DNA from: Lentibacillus populi
GTDB lineage: Bacteria > Bacillota > Bacilli > Bacillales > Amphibacillaceae
Assembly (NCBI GenBank): GCA_014642895.1
Contig: BMJD01000012.1
Span: forward strand, 1 to 64,000
Direction: 5' to 3'
Length of the DNA: 64,000 nt
The notes beneath the pieces were generated by a model. It was not told the origin of the DNA. It worked only from the letters and a program-made list of their open reading frames with translations, and ran no database searches. Position 1 is the stretch's first letter. Every line of letters starts with the position of its first letter. Position numbers and translations under genes: made by a program. Shown here piece after piece: positions 18,632-26,068 of this stretch.

Positions 18632-18850
18632 GTGAACGTTGTTGCGGAACGTTTTATTGAGTTAAGCATCTTGAAAAAACACCGAAGATTAACGTTGTCC
18701 GAAACACGAGAATTTAACGAATCTTTAAAGCACCTTGAAAAGCTAGAATGGCAAAAAGCAAAGCTAAAAAATTTATCTCTTGCGGCCAGCATGATAGATG
18801 ACGTTGATTGGCAGCATGAAATTTGCGAAAAGCTTGAAAAACTTCATTAG
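18632..18850 (+). CDS. small phage protein, charged and helical
   Basis: About 72 residues, helical and rich in Lys, Glu and Leu, with no motif I recognise. Small proteins of this kind are common behind the cro-like gene in Bacillaceae prophages. The GTG at 18632 is chosen because GGAGG lies nine bases upstream; the in-frame GTG at 18623 would be directly on the ribosome site. Confidence 0.65.
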   Translation: MNVVAERFIELSILKKHRRLTLSETREFNESLKHLEKLEWQKAKLKNLSLAASMIDDVDWQHEICEKLEKLH

Positions 18851-18861
18851 GAGGAAAATCA

Positions 18862-19584
18862 ATGAATCAATTAGTTTTCAAGAACAATAACCAAATCGTA
18901 ACAAGTTCAAGAAATGTAGCTAGAGACTTTGAAAAACGACACGACCACGTAACTAGGGATATTGACGAAATTGTAAAGTGGTTACCCAAAAATGGGGATA
19001 CCCAACAAATGTTTTTAGAAACAACTTATATCCACGAACAAAACAAACAAGAGTACAGACAATATCTTATGAATCGTGACGGATTCACGCTTTTGGTCAT
19101 GGGATTCACTGGTAAACAGGCAATGGATTTCAAACTACAATACATGAATGCATTTAACAAAATGGAACAGGAACTAAAAAAACCTAGAGCGTTAACAGAA
19201 AAAGAGCAGCTTGTTGCGTCTATGAAACTATCTATTGAAGCAACCGAAACGCTTGAACAACACAATGAACGAATCACCAATTTAGAAGAAACCATGCGTA
19301 TAGATGGTGCTCAAGAACACACTCTGAATATGAAAGGCAAACGAGTTGTTATGGAAGCTTTGGGTGGTAAGTCATCACCCGCATATAAAAACATGGCATT
19401 CAAAGTATTCTCAGCTTTTTGGAGAGATTTTAAAAATCACTTTGAAATCCCCCGTTATGGTGATTTACCAAAGAAAAAGTTTGAAGACGGATTACATTTT
19501 ATCGGTATGTGGCAACCATCTACCAGTTTAAAAATAGAGATCGACGAATCTAATAATCAACAAACATTTAATGAGGTGATCTAA
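18862..19584 (+). CDS. Rha family regulator with ORF6C-like C-terminus
   Basis: 240 residues. The N-terminal Rha domain includes SSRNVARDFEKRHDHVTRDI and the family's NRDGFTLLVMGFTGKQA segment. The C-terminal half resembles the ORF6C domain found at the end of phage antirepressors. These proteins regulate the lytic-lysogenic choice or interfere with phage growth in certain hosts. The ribosome site is AGGAGG. Confidence 0.88.
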   Translation: MNQLVFKNNNQIVTSSRNVARDFEKRHDHVTRDIDEIVKWLPKNGDTQQMFLETTYIHEQNKQEYRQYLMNRDGFTLLVMGFTGKQAMDFKLQYMNAFNKMEQELKKPRALTEKEQLVASMKLSIEATETLEQHNERITNLEETMRIDGAQEHTLNMKGKRVVMEALGGKSSPAYKNMAFKVFSAFWRDFKNHFEIPRYGDLPKKKFEDGLHFIGMWQPSTSLKIEIDESNNQQTFNEVI

Positions 19585-19896
19585 TTGGCAACCATCACAT
19601 TCGGCGACGATGAAATCCAATCATTAGTTACCGAAATCAAAAACCAGTTAATCCCGGTACTAATTCAGGAGTTGCATCAAAAAGAATTACCGCCATTGCT
19701 AACCCGGAAACAGTTCATGGAACTAGTTGATATCAGCGCCAATAAGTGTAACGAACTATTCCATCGGTCGGACTTCCCGGTGACCAGGGAACTAGGTCAC
19801 CCGAGAGTTATCACTAAAGACTTTTTTAATTGGCTTAGTGCTACGAACCAAAATGCAGACGAGATTGAGTTTAGACAAGGTTTAAAAATAATCTAG
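19585..19896 (+). CDS. DUF771-like DNA-binding protein
   Basis: 103 residues starting at TTG, directly after the Rha stop, with GAGGTG six bases upstream. The second half (LLTRKQFMELVDISANKCNE, then HPRVITKDFFNWL) looks like an excisionase or MerR-type winged helix and fits DUF771-type phage proteins. It could act as directionality factor or early regulator; the sequence does not decide. Confidence 0.7.
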   Translation: MATITFGDDEIQSLVTEIKNQLIPVLIQELHQKELPPLLTRKQFMELVDISANKCNELFHRSDFPVTRELGHPRVITKDFFNWLSATNQNADEIEFRQGLKII

Positions 19897-19955
19897 CAAT
19901 CTGCCAACTGAGGGGGGCGGTAATTCAATAATACAACAGTCAACACTCTATTAAA

Positions 19956-19970
19956 ATTCCAATTTGGAAT
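19956..19970. promoter_or_regulatory. perfect 15-bp palindrome upstream of a regulator gene
   Basis: ATTCCAA-T-TTGGAAT is a perfect 7+1+7 inverted repeat that ends about ten bases before the ribosome site of the next Xre gene. It may be that gene's own operator. This is an inference; no second copy was found by eye. Confidence 0.5.
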
Positions 19971-19988
19971 AAAAAGGGGGGTGAAAAC

Positions 19989-20273
19989 GTGAAATACGGC
20001 GCGATATTAAAAGCGTGCCGGACTCGATCTGGATTAAGTCAGGAGGAATTAGCACATAAATTATTCATCAATCAATCAGACGTATCAAAGTATGAGAACG
20101 GCACAAAGGAACCATCCATGTCACTATTCCAAGCATGGGCAGTGAACACACAAACATCAGAGGTTCTAGTAGCCTTCATTTGTGGAATGGACGGCATGAG
20201 TATATTACAAAACATTGCATCATTAGTGGGTTTAGGAACCGTATGGATAGGAGGATTAACATGCTTTTTTTAA
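19989..20273 (+). CDS. Xre regulator with C-terminal membrane segment
   Basis: 94 residues. The N-terminal helix-turn-helix reads LKACRTRSGLSQEELAHKLF then QSDVSKYENGTKEPS. The last 25 residues (ILQNIASLVGLGTVWIGGLT) are hydrophobic and may anchor the protein in the membrane, an unusual layout for a repressor. A GTG start follows GGGGGGTG. A perfect palindrome lies just upstream. Confidence 0.75.
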   Translation: MKYGAILKACRTRSGLSQEELAHKLFINQSDVSKYENGTKEPSMSLFQAWAVNTQTSEVLVAFICGMDGMSILQNIASLVGLGTVWIGGLTCFF

Positions 20274-20527
20274 AGCAAGACAAAGAGCAGTCAGACAAGG
20301 AACTAGATTGCTATGGCTACTGCTTAGACCAAGGTATTGTCCATTTTTTAAACACTGAATTTGGAAGTGCAGCTGTCTATCACGAAAATATTGCGCGGTC
20401 ACTATGGGAACTGCAACGCATGAAAGACAGTAAGGAACTGCACGATCAAGCATGGATGATGCTTAAACAAATCGAAGCACGACAACAACAAGAGGAATTG
20501 CTCAAAAAATTGAGGTCGCGGCTATGA
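20261..20527 (+). CDS. small phage protein of unknown function
   Basis: 88 residues, overlapping the end of the previous gene in another frame. The start at 20261 is set by GGAGG six bases upstream. The C-terminal half is helical and charged (KQIEARQQQEELLKKLRSRL). No known motif is recognised. Confidence 0.65.
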   Translation: MLFLKQDKEQSDKELDCYGYCLDQGIVHFLNTEFGSAAVYHENIARSLWELQRMKDSKELHDQAWMMLKQIEARQQQEELLKKLRSRL

Positions 20528-20610
20528 CTGAAAGAGGGCACACCATCAAAATTTATGTTTGTGCTGTGGCGGTAATCGGGTTTCTGGAATACGCATTATG
20601 GAGTTTATAA
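20524..20610 (+). CDS. 28-residue membrane peptide, coupled to the gene before
   Basis: Starts in an ATGA overlap with the stop of the preceding gene, the pattern of translational coupling. The peptide has a short charged head (MTERGHTIK) followed by one hydrophobic helix (IYVCAVAVIGFLEYALWSL). Too short for family assignment. Confidence 0.5.
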   Translation: MTERGHTIKIYVCAVAVIGFLEYALWSL

Positions 20611-20624
20611 CAGGAGGGGAAAGC

Positions 20625-20705
20625 ATGGTAAATCAATTGAATGCAGCTGGTGTTCATATCGAAGTGATTAGGAGGATTTTCCTTGATGATCGAAAAAATT
20701 CGTGA
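20625..20705 (+). CDS. 26-residue peptide with strong ribosome site
   Basis: CAGGAGGGGAAAGC precedes the ATG. The product (MVNQLNAAGVHIEVIRRIFL and six more residues) has no recognised motif. It could instead be a leader for the next small frame, whose ribosome site lies inside it. Confidence 0.4.
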   Translation: MVNQLNAAGVHIEVIRRIFLDDRKNS

Positions 20706-20778
20706 GTCGAAGTAGGCCTATCGAATCTTATTTGGAATGACCTTAGTGTTTCTATATTTTGCATTAATCAATAGTTAG
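20686..20778 (+). pseudogene. tiny membrane-peptide gene interrupted by an in-frame amber codon
   Basis: ATG at 20686 with AGGAGG ten bases upstream gives nine residues, MIEKIRESK. A TAG follows at 20713, and the same frame then continues for 20 codons as AYRILFGMTLVFLYFALINS before the next TAG. The continuation is a clear membrane helix, so a 30-residue membrane peptide appears to have been broken by a single point mutation. Readthrough cannot be excluded. Confidence 0.5.
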
Positions 20779-20791
20779 GAGGTTAGCAAGA

Positions 20792-21055
20792 ATGAAAATT
20801 CCAAATTACATGATTGAAAAATTGGAAAGAAATTTAGAGTTATATGAGGAATTGGATAGGTTACGGAAGAAATTACATCAGCATAAAACATTGGACGAGC
20901 GTGCGTCTATTAAGACTAAGGAAGATAAGTTGGAAGTTGTTCTATGGGATGGTTTCTACGCTCACGAGAAGGAACTTATCGAATCAATCGAAAGAAAGAA
21001 AGAATTTTTGAACAAAAAAACTCACCGCGCCAACGATGAGCAAAAAAGTATATAA
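20792..21055 (+). CDS. small coiled-coil phage protein
   Basis: 87 residues, highly charged and probably helical throughout (KLERNLELYEELDRLRKKLH). Ribosome site TTAGGAGG. No motif recognised; its position among early genes suggests a regulatory or host-directed role, but that is a guess. Confidence 0.6.
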   Translation: MKIPNYMIEKLERNLELYEELDRLRKKLHQHKTLDERASIKTKEDKLEVVLWDGFYAHEKELIESIERKKEFLNKKTHRANDEQKSI

Positions 21056-21080
21056 AAGTGTTAAATGATTAAATCCATTT

Positions 21081-21185
21081 TACCACCTTACTTGGTGGTA
21101 AAGCAAGGACTTGTTGGTCCCTGCTTAGTGAATAGGAGCAGCTGCCCATCCCCCTGATAGATTTTTGCTGTTCCTGTTCGCTAAG
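21081..21185 (+). ncRNA. structured 5' leader with alternative hairpins
   Basis: Three stems can form. The first is TACCACC (21081-21087) with GGTGGTA (21094-21100). The second is AAGCAAGGAC (21101-21110) with GTCCCTGCTT (21117-21126), one mismatch. The third is a long stem of two 9-bp parts, CTTAGTGAA and AGGAGCAGC (21124-21142) with GCTGTTCCT and TTCGCTAAG (21167-21185), broken by one 1x1 loop. Stems 2 and 3 share bases 21124-21126, so their ends compete. The leader ends 20 bases before the ribosome site of the gene at 21220. No known RNA class is recognised. Confidence 0.55.
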
Positions 21186-21219
21186 GGTGGACTAACAACC
21201 CAGAAGGGAGGTTACTACG

Positions 21220-21492
21220 TTGAATTTGCAAGAATTGAAGAAGCACACCAGGGCATTACATCAAGCAAACAATGCCGGTATTCAGTTGATGTGGAGCCAG
21301 GAAATGGTGCTAGATCATCAGGTATTCTTATCAATTGTTGAAAACTATCAGTTGGACACCACAACACAATTTACCGGTGAGGGATATCGCATCAGTTTCC
21401 GGATGAACGGTATGCTCTATCACACGTTTGCTAATCAGTTAGAGTATGAACATCTTTTTGAAAGCAAAAGTCACAAAAAAATGACCAGCTGA
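21220..21492 (+). CDS. small phage protein behind a structured leader
   Basis: 90 residues from a TTG start with GGGAGG eight bases upstream. Mixed alpha/beta composition and no motif I recognise. It sits between two structured RNA segments, so its translation or stability may be controlled at RNA level. Its stop codon lies in the loop of the next hairpin. Confidence 0.6.
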   Translation: MNLQELKKHTRALHQANNAGIQLMWSQEMVLDHQVFLSIVENYQLDTTTQFTGEGYRISFRMNGMLYHTFANQLEYEHLFESKSHKKMTS

Positions 21493-21551
21493 GAACTGGT
21501 CATTCGGGACATTTAAATATCAACTTACGCCTATTATAGGCGTTTGTCCCG
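21480..21551 (+). ncRNA. structured leader of the Rad50-like gene
   Basis: AATGACCAG (21480-21488) pairs with CTGGTCATT (21496-21504). Immediately after, CGGGACA (21505-21511) pairs with TGTCCCG (21545-21551), enclosing a third perfect hairpin ACGCCTA-TTA-TAGGCGT (21527-21543). All three are perfect. There is no T run, so simple termination is unlikely; an RNA element protecting or regulating the downstream mRNA is more probable. Confidence 0.55.
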
Positions 21552-21578
21552 GAAATTTCAAGAAAGGGGAAAATTGTA

Positions 21579-23558
21579 ATGAAGCAAATTAAACTGCTGA
21601 ATCTAGTATTAACCAATTTTAAGGGAATTAAACATTTTGAATTAAATGCAAGTGGTGGGAATGTCCGTATTTATGGTGATAATGCTACCGGGAAAACTAC
21701 CTTGTTTGATGCATTTGTTTACTTACTTTTTGACAAAGATTCACAGAATCAAAAGGAATTCGGAATTAAAACTTTAGTAGCTGGTAAGGTTCAGCACAAA
21801 TTAAATCACGAGGTTGAAGCAACCTTCTTGGTTGATGAACAAGAACTAACTCTTAAAAAAGTATTTAGCGAGAAGTGGACCAAGAAACGCGGATCTGTAA
21901 CAGCCGATTTTACAGGGCATACAACAGACTATTACATCAACGGTGTCCCTAGTAAGAAAAAGGAATATACAGACAAGGTCGCTTCATTAGTGGATGAGGA
22001 TATCTTCAAATTATTAACCAGTCCGGGATATTTCAACGAGCAGCTGCATTGGAAAAAACGCCGTGATCTATTGCTTGAAATTGCCGAGGATGTCACTGAT
22101 CAGGATGTTATCAATTCTAATGCGGGTTTATCCAAATTAGCGGATGTACTAAGCGGTCGGAGTATTGAAGACCATAAAAAGGTGATCGCTGCTAAACGGA
22201 AAGAAATTAATCAGGAACTTGATCGGATTCCGATCCGGATTGATGAAATAAATCGTAATTTGCCGGATGTAAACGGACTTGATAAAGCCGGAATTGAATC
22301 CCAGTTAACTGAGTTAAACAACCAAATTGAAGCTAAACAAGGGCAAATAAGCGATATTCGGAATGGTAGTGAAGTAAACAATATCCGCAAGCAAATTAGC
22401 GATATTGATCTACAAATTGCCAATGCCAAAAATGAGCATGCACAACAGGGGCAGCAAGAACTGTATGGGTTGAAGGCTAGGCTCCAAGAAGAGCAGTCGA
22501 ATATTAACATTTTGCAGTCCAAGATTAAAAGTAAAGATCAGCAATATCAGATGAATAAAGAGTACATTGCCGATCTAACAGAAAAAATGGATAGATGGAG
22601 ATCGTATTGGCAGGAGATTAACAGCAGGGAATTTACCCATGAAGCAGATTGCAACTGTCCAACATGCGGACAAGAATTACCGCAAGAACAGCTAGAGCAA
22701 GCACGAGACAAAGCATTGATACAATTTAACGCTGATAAGTCCAACGAACTTGAAAGATACAAGAATAAAGGTCTTGAAGCAAAGGCAAACGTTGAAAAAA
22801 CACAAGCCGAAAACGAAAAAATTGACTTTGAAATTCAAAAGCTCAAATCACAGATTGACGAAAAGCAAGCCCAGGTTGTGAAGATCCATTCCAAGATTAA
22901 TGAATCTGAATCCAGCGTTAAACCAATTGATGAAAATCCTTTGTATCAAAAGCTTGTGCAGGATAGACAAGCCTTAGAACAAAAGATTTATGAGATGCAA
23001 CAATCAGTCGAAACATCGATACAGATTGTCCAATCGGAAATAAACGAATTAATGGGTCGGCAGAGCGCATTAAACATTGATCTAAGTAAACTGGCGCAGT
23101 CTGAACAATCACAAAAACGTATCATTGAACTTGAACAACAAGAAAAAGACCTTGCCGCCGAATTCGATCAGCTGGAGCATGAACTATATCTGGCGGAAGA
23201 ATTCATTCGAACGAAGGTTAACCTTCTTGAAGATAAGATTAACAGCAAATTTAAATTTGCTAGGTTCAATCTTTTCAAAGAAAACATCAATGGCGGCCTG
23301 GAAGAAATATGCGACACAACTTATAACGGGGTCCCGTACAGTAGTGGGTTGAATAATGCGGCAAGGATATTAGTAGGTCTCGATATTATACAAACACTTT
23401 CAGATCATTATGGAATATCGGCTCCTATATTTATCGACAACGCAGAATCTGTTACCAACTTACCTGAATTCGAAAGCCAAATTATTACTCTATATGTTTC
23501 AGAAAGAGATAAAAAACTAAGGGTGGAGGCCACAAAAGAATATGCAAAGAGCTCTTGA
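21579..23558 (+). CDS. Rad50/SMC-like AAA ATPase with zinc-hook motif
   Basis: 659 residues. Walker A GDNATGKTT lies near residue 34, a long coiled coil covers about 185-560, and a CxxC hook (NCPTCGQEL) lies near residue 360 between the coils. The C-terminal domain has FIDNAESV as Walker B. This is the layout of Rad50/SbcC-type ATPases that tether and process DNA ends. A partner SbcD/Mre11 nuclease is not encoded nearby; RecT and a metallo-beta-lactamase-fold protein follow. Ribosome site AAAGGGGAAAA. Confidence 0.85.
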   Translation: MKQIKLLNLVLTNFKGIKHFELNASGGNVRIYGDNATGKTTLFDAFVYLLFDKDSQNQKEFGIKTLVAGKVQHKLNHEVEATFLVDEQELTLKKVFSEKWTKKRGSVTADFTGHTTDYYINGVPSKKKEYTDKVASLVDEDIFKLLTSPGYFNEQLHWKKRRDLLLEIAEDVTDQDVINSNAGLSKLADVLSGRSIEDHKKVIAAKRKEINQELDRIPIRIDEINRNLPDVNGLDKAGIESQLTELNNQIEAKQGQISDIRNGSEVNNIRKQISDIDLQIANAKNEHAQQGQQELYGLKARLQEEQSNINILQSKIKSKDQQYQMNKEYIADLTEKMDRWRSYWQEINSREFTHEADCNCPTCGQELPQEQLEQARDKALIQFNADKSNELERYKNKGLEAKANVEKTQAENEKIDFEIQKLKSQIDEKQAQVVKIHSKINESESSVKPIDENPLYQKLVQDRQALEQKIYEMQQSVETSIQIVQSEINELMGRQSALNIDLSKLAQSEQSQKRIIELEQQEKDLAAEFDQLEHELYLAEEFIRTKVNLLEDKINSKFKFARFNLFKENINGGLEEICDTTYNGVPYSSGLNNAARILVGLDIIQTLSDHYGISAPIFIDNAESVTNLPEFESQIITLYVSERDKKLRVEATKEYAKSS

Positions 23559-24165
23559 AATTGGTGAACGGTTTGGAAAGCTAACTGTTCTAAGGGAAGT
23601 AGACAGAAAACATGGGAGACAGCACTACCTTTGTAAATGTGATTGCGGAAATGAAAAAGTTGTAATGAAAGGTAATTTATTCGGTGGCCAAGTAAGAAGT
23701 TGCGGGTGCTTAAAAAAAGATAATCATCAAAATATCACACATGGCCAAAAAGGGACCAGATTATACAGAATCTGGTCCGGTATGAAAACTAGATGTTTAA
23801 ACAAGAAGGACAAGGCCTTTCCCAAATATGGAGGTAGGGGTATTAGGATATGTGAACAGTGGATTGAATTTAATGGTTTTTATGAATGGGCCAAATCTAG
23901 CGGTTATAAAGACGATCTAACTCTTGAAAGAAAAGATGTCAACGGAGATTATAATTCATCAAATTGTAAGTGGATTCCGTTATCTGATCAAGCTAAAAAC
24001 CGCACCAATACACCATATTTAACCTATGCGAGAGAAATTAAAACATTGAAAGAGTGGAGCGAGGAAACAGGAATTGAGTATTCCACTCTTCATGCGAGAT
24101 TGAAAAGAGGATGGAGTGAAGAAAGGACATTATCGACTCCATCATTAATAAAACGAAAACAATAG
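23542..24165 (+). CDS. homing-type endonuclease-like phage protein
   Basis: 207 residues. The N-terminal part has a Cys pattern (CKCDCGNEK then SCGCLKK) suggesting bound zinc. The middle (YRIWSGMKTRCLNKKDKAF, then KYGGRGIRICEQW) and the LERKDVNGDYNSSNCKW segment are typical of free-standing HNH/AP2-like homing endonucleases of phages. The C-terminus has a small DNA-binding repeat. It overlaps the ATPase gene by 17 bases and splits it from recT, so it looks like a later insertion that preserved both neighbours. Confidence 0.75.
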   Translation: MQRALEIGERFGKLTVLREVDRKHGRQHYLCKCDCGNEKVVMKGNLFGGQVRSCGCLKKDNHQNITHGQKGTRLYRIWSGMKTRCLNKKDKAFPKYGGRGIRICEQWIEFNGFYEWAKSSGYKDDLTLERKDVNGDYNSSNCKWIPLSDQAKNRTNTPYLTYAREIKTLKEWSEETGIEYSTLHARLKRGWSEERTLSTPSLIKRKQ

Positions 24166-24178
24166 GAGGTCAGATTAT

Positions 24179-25351
24179 ATGAGTAATCAAAATCAAGTGG
24201 CAGAAAAACAAGAATTTTCAACAATGCTAACTAAGGTGAACAACACTTATTTTCCAATGATTGAACGCCAATTAGTTAATAACGGACTTGAAATGGACGA
24301 GTACTCAAAACGATGCGTATTGTCAGCTATCACATCGATAAACGACGCGTTGGATAAACAAGGTATCACCTGGAATCATCCTCAACTAGATCAGAGTAAT
24401 ATCACACAAAACTTACTGCAGATTGCATCACTAAAATTGAATGCTGCAGCTAGTCCAAATGAAGTATATTTCCAAGTCCGGAATGTGAAGCGGAAGGTTA
24501 ACGGTAAGGATGAATGGAAAAAGCAGATTGAAATGGGCATAGAAGGGGATGGCAACGACGCCATTCTCTCCCGATTCGGGCGCAATGTGGACCAGGTCAT
24601 GCAACATTGGTTAGTTCGCGAAGAAGACGGTTTTACCTATCCCGGCTTTAACGGACTGGAAATGACACCGCCAACGTGGCAACCAACTGGAAAAGGTGAA
24701 GTTATCAGGGTTGTTTATCCAATCAAAAAGAAAGATGGAACAATAGATTTTCATATCGCCGAGCGTGAAGATGTTGTAAAAAATCTTATTGCCCATATTA
24801 ATAACAATCTTATGAATGAGACATTTGGTATTGCAAAAGATCGGTATAATGCCACTCCTGACCAAAAGAAAAAAATTGCTGCCAAGAAGCAGGAGATATT
24901 GAATAAGGTCAAGTCACAGGGTCTTATGAAGTCGCTGGATGACTCAGAACTGCATACGTATATCAGTCCAGCGTGGCGAGATCCACAAAGTCGCGAATCG
25001 ATGATCATCCGTAAAATGCGAAACAATATCGTGAAAAAGATTCCTAAGGATTTTGGTAATGCTTTTGTCAGTACAAATTATGACGAGGCTACGGACGAAA
25101 CACAACGTCAGGCCCGTAAAGAGATTAACGATAACGCTAACAGTGAAGTGCTTGACTTTGACCAACCGGAACGAAAGGTAGACCAAGAAACTGGTGAGAT
25201 TGAGGATGCTGAATATAGTGAAGTCCAAGAAGATACGTCCGAACAGCAACCTGATGTAGATGACAACAAAAAAGGGGATCAACCCGATGTGAATCAAGTT
25301 ATTGAGGATATGGAAAAGAAAGAAACACAGCAAGTTGAGGCTCCATTCTAA
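24179..25351 (+). CDS. recT: RecT-family single-strand annealing protein
   Basis: 390 residues. The RecT core is recognised in the N-terminal 290 residues, including the SITSINDALDK-like start, LLQIASLKLNAAASPNEVYF and the SPAWRDPQSRESMI region. The C-terminal 90 residues are acidic and disordered, ending EAPF like an SSB-type tail. It anneals complementary single strands during phage recombination. The usual exonuclease partner (RecE or YqaJ type) is absent; an MBL-fold protein takes the next position. Confidence 0.88.
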   Translation: MSNQNQVAEKQEFSTMLTKVNNTYFPMIERQLVNNGLEMDEYSKRCVLSAITSINDALDKQGITWNHPQLDQSNITQNLLQIASLKLNAAASPNEVYFQVRNVKRKVNGKDEWKKQIEMGIEGDGNDAILSRFGRNVDQVMQHWLVREEDGFTYPGFNGLEMTPPTWQPTGKGEVIRVVYPIKKKDGTIDFHIAEREDVVKNLIAHINNNLMNETFGIAKDRYNATPDQKKKIAAKKQEILNKVKSQGLMKSLDDSELHTYISPAWRDPQSRESMIIRKMRNNIVKKIPKDFGNAFVSTNYDEATDETQRQARKEINDNANSEVLDFDQPERKVDQETGEIEDAEYSEVQEDTSEQQPDVDDNKKGDQPDVNQVIEDMEKKETQQVEAPF

Positions 25352-26052
25352 TGATTAGCATTAAAACACTTGCATCCGGATCCAAAGGGAACTGCTATCA
25401 CATTACAGATGGCAGCACCCCTTTGCTCCTGGAGTGCGGAATACCGTTCAAATTAATCAGAAAAGCACTAGATTTTAAGACTAGCAACATAGCCGGTGTG
25501 TTAGTAACCCATGAGCATAAGGACCACTGTGCAGGCTTAAAAGGCGTTACAAGGGCAGGAATCAATTGCTATATGTCAACAGGTACCGCAGAAGCAACAG
25601 GATACCTACACCATAGAATAAAAACAGTACAAGCTAAAAAGAAATTTGAAATAGGGACGTGGAACGTTTTGCCTTTCGATGTTCAGCACGATGTTTCAGA
25701 GCCGATGGGTTTCCTACTCCAAAATAAGGTCGGAGAAAAGCTTTTATTTGCAACTGACACTTATTACATCAGATATAGCTTTCCCGGGCTCACACACCTG
25801 CTTATTGAATGTAATTACAGCATGGATATCCTTAACGAAAACATTGCTTCCGGAAGAGTTCATAAGGGCATGAAAAAGCGTCTTATTCGATCGCATTTTA
25901 GTCTGGAAAATGTCAGGGATTTTCTTAAAGCTAATGATCTATCAAAGGTAAAGGAGATCCACTTGCTGCACCTATCCGATAGTAACAGCAATGAGGAACT
26001 ATTTAAACGTGAAATACAGGAACTAACCGGAAAGGTTGTATATGTAGCTTAG
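25351..26052 (+). CDS. metallo-beta-lactamase-fold protein (WalJ/YycJ-like)
   Basis: 233 residues. The metal site H54-x-H-x-D-H59 lies in LVTHEHKDHC, preceded by the LASGSKGNCYHI loop typical of WalJ/YycJ-type MBL proteins; later ATDTYY and LIECNYS supply further ligands. WalJ/YycJ proteins are reported as 5' exonucleases. Its start overlaps the recT stop (TAATG), so it is likely to act with RecT, perhaps as the exonuclease. That role is inferred. Confidence 0.85.
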   Translation: MISIKTLASGSKGNCYHITDGSTPLLLECGIPFKLIRKALDFKTSNIAGVLVTHEHKDHCAGLKGVTRAGINCYMSTGTAEATGYLHHRIKTVQAKKKFEIGTWNVLPFDVQHDVSEPMGFLLQNKVGEKLLFATDTYYIRYSFPGLTHLLIECNYSMDILNENIASGRVHKGMKKRLIRSHFSLENVRDFLKANDLSKVKEIHLLHLSDSNSNEELFKREIQELTGKVVYVA

Positions 26053-26068
26053 TTTGGAGGTGATTAAG

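Noticed and set aside
20135-20260. Longer N-terminus for the gene at 20261
   Set aside because: It would overlap the Xre gene over most of its length and lacks a ribosome site, whereas ATG 20261 has GGAGG at six bases.
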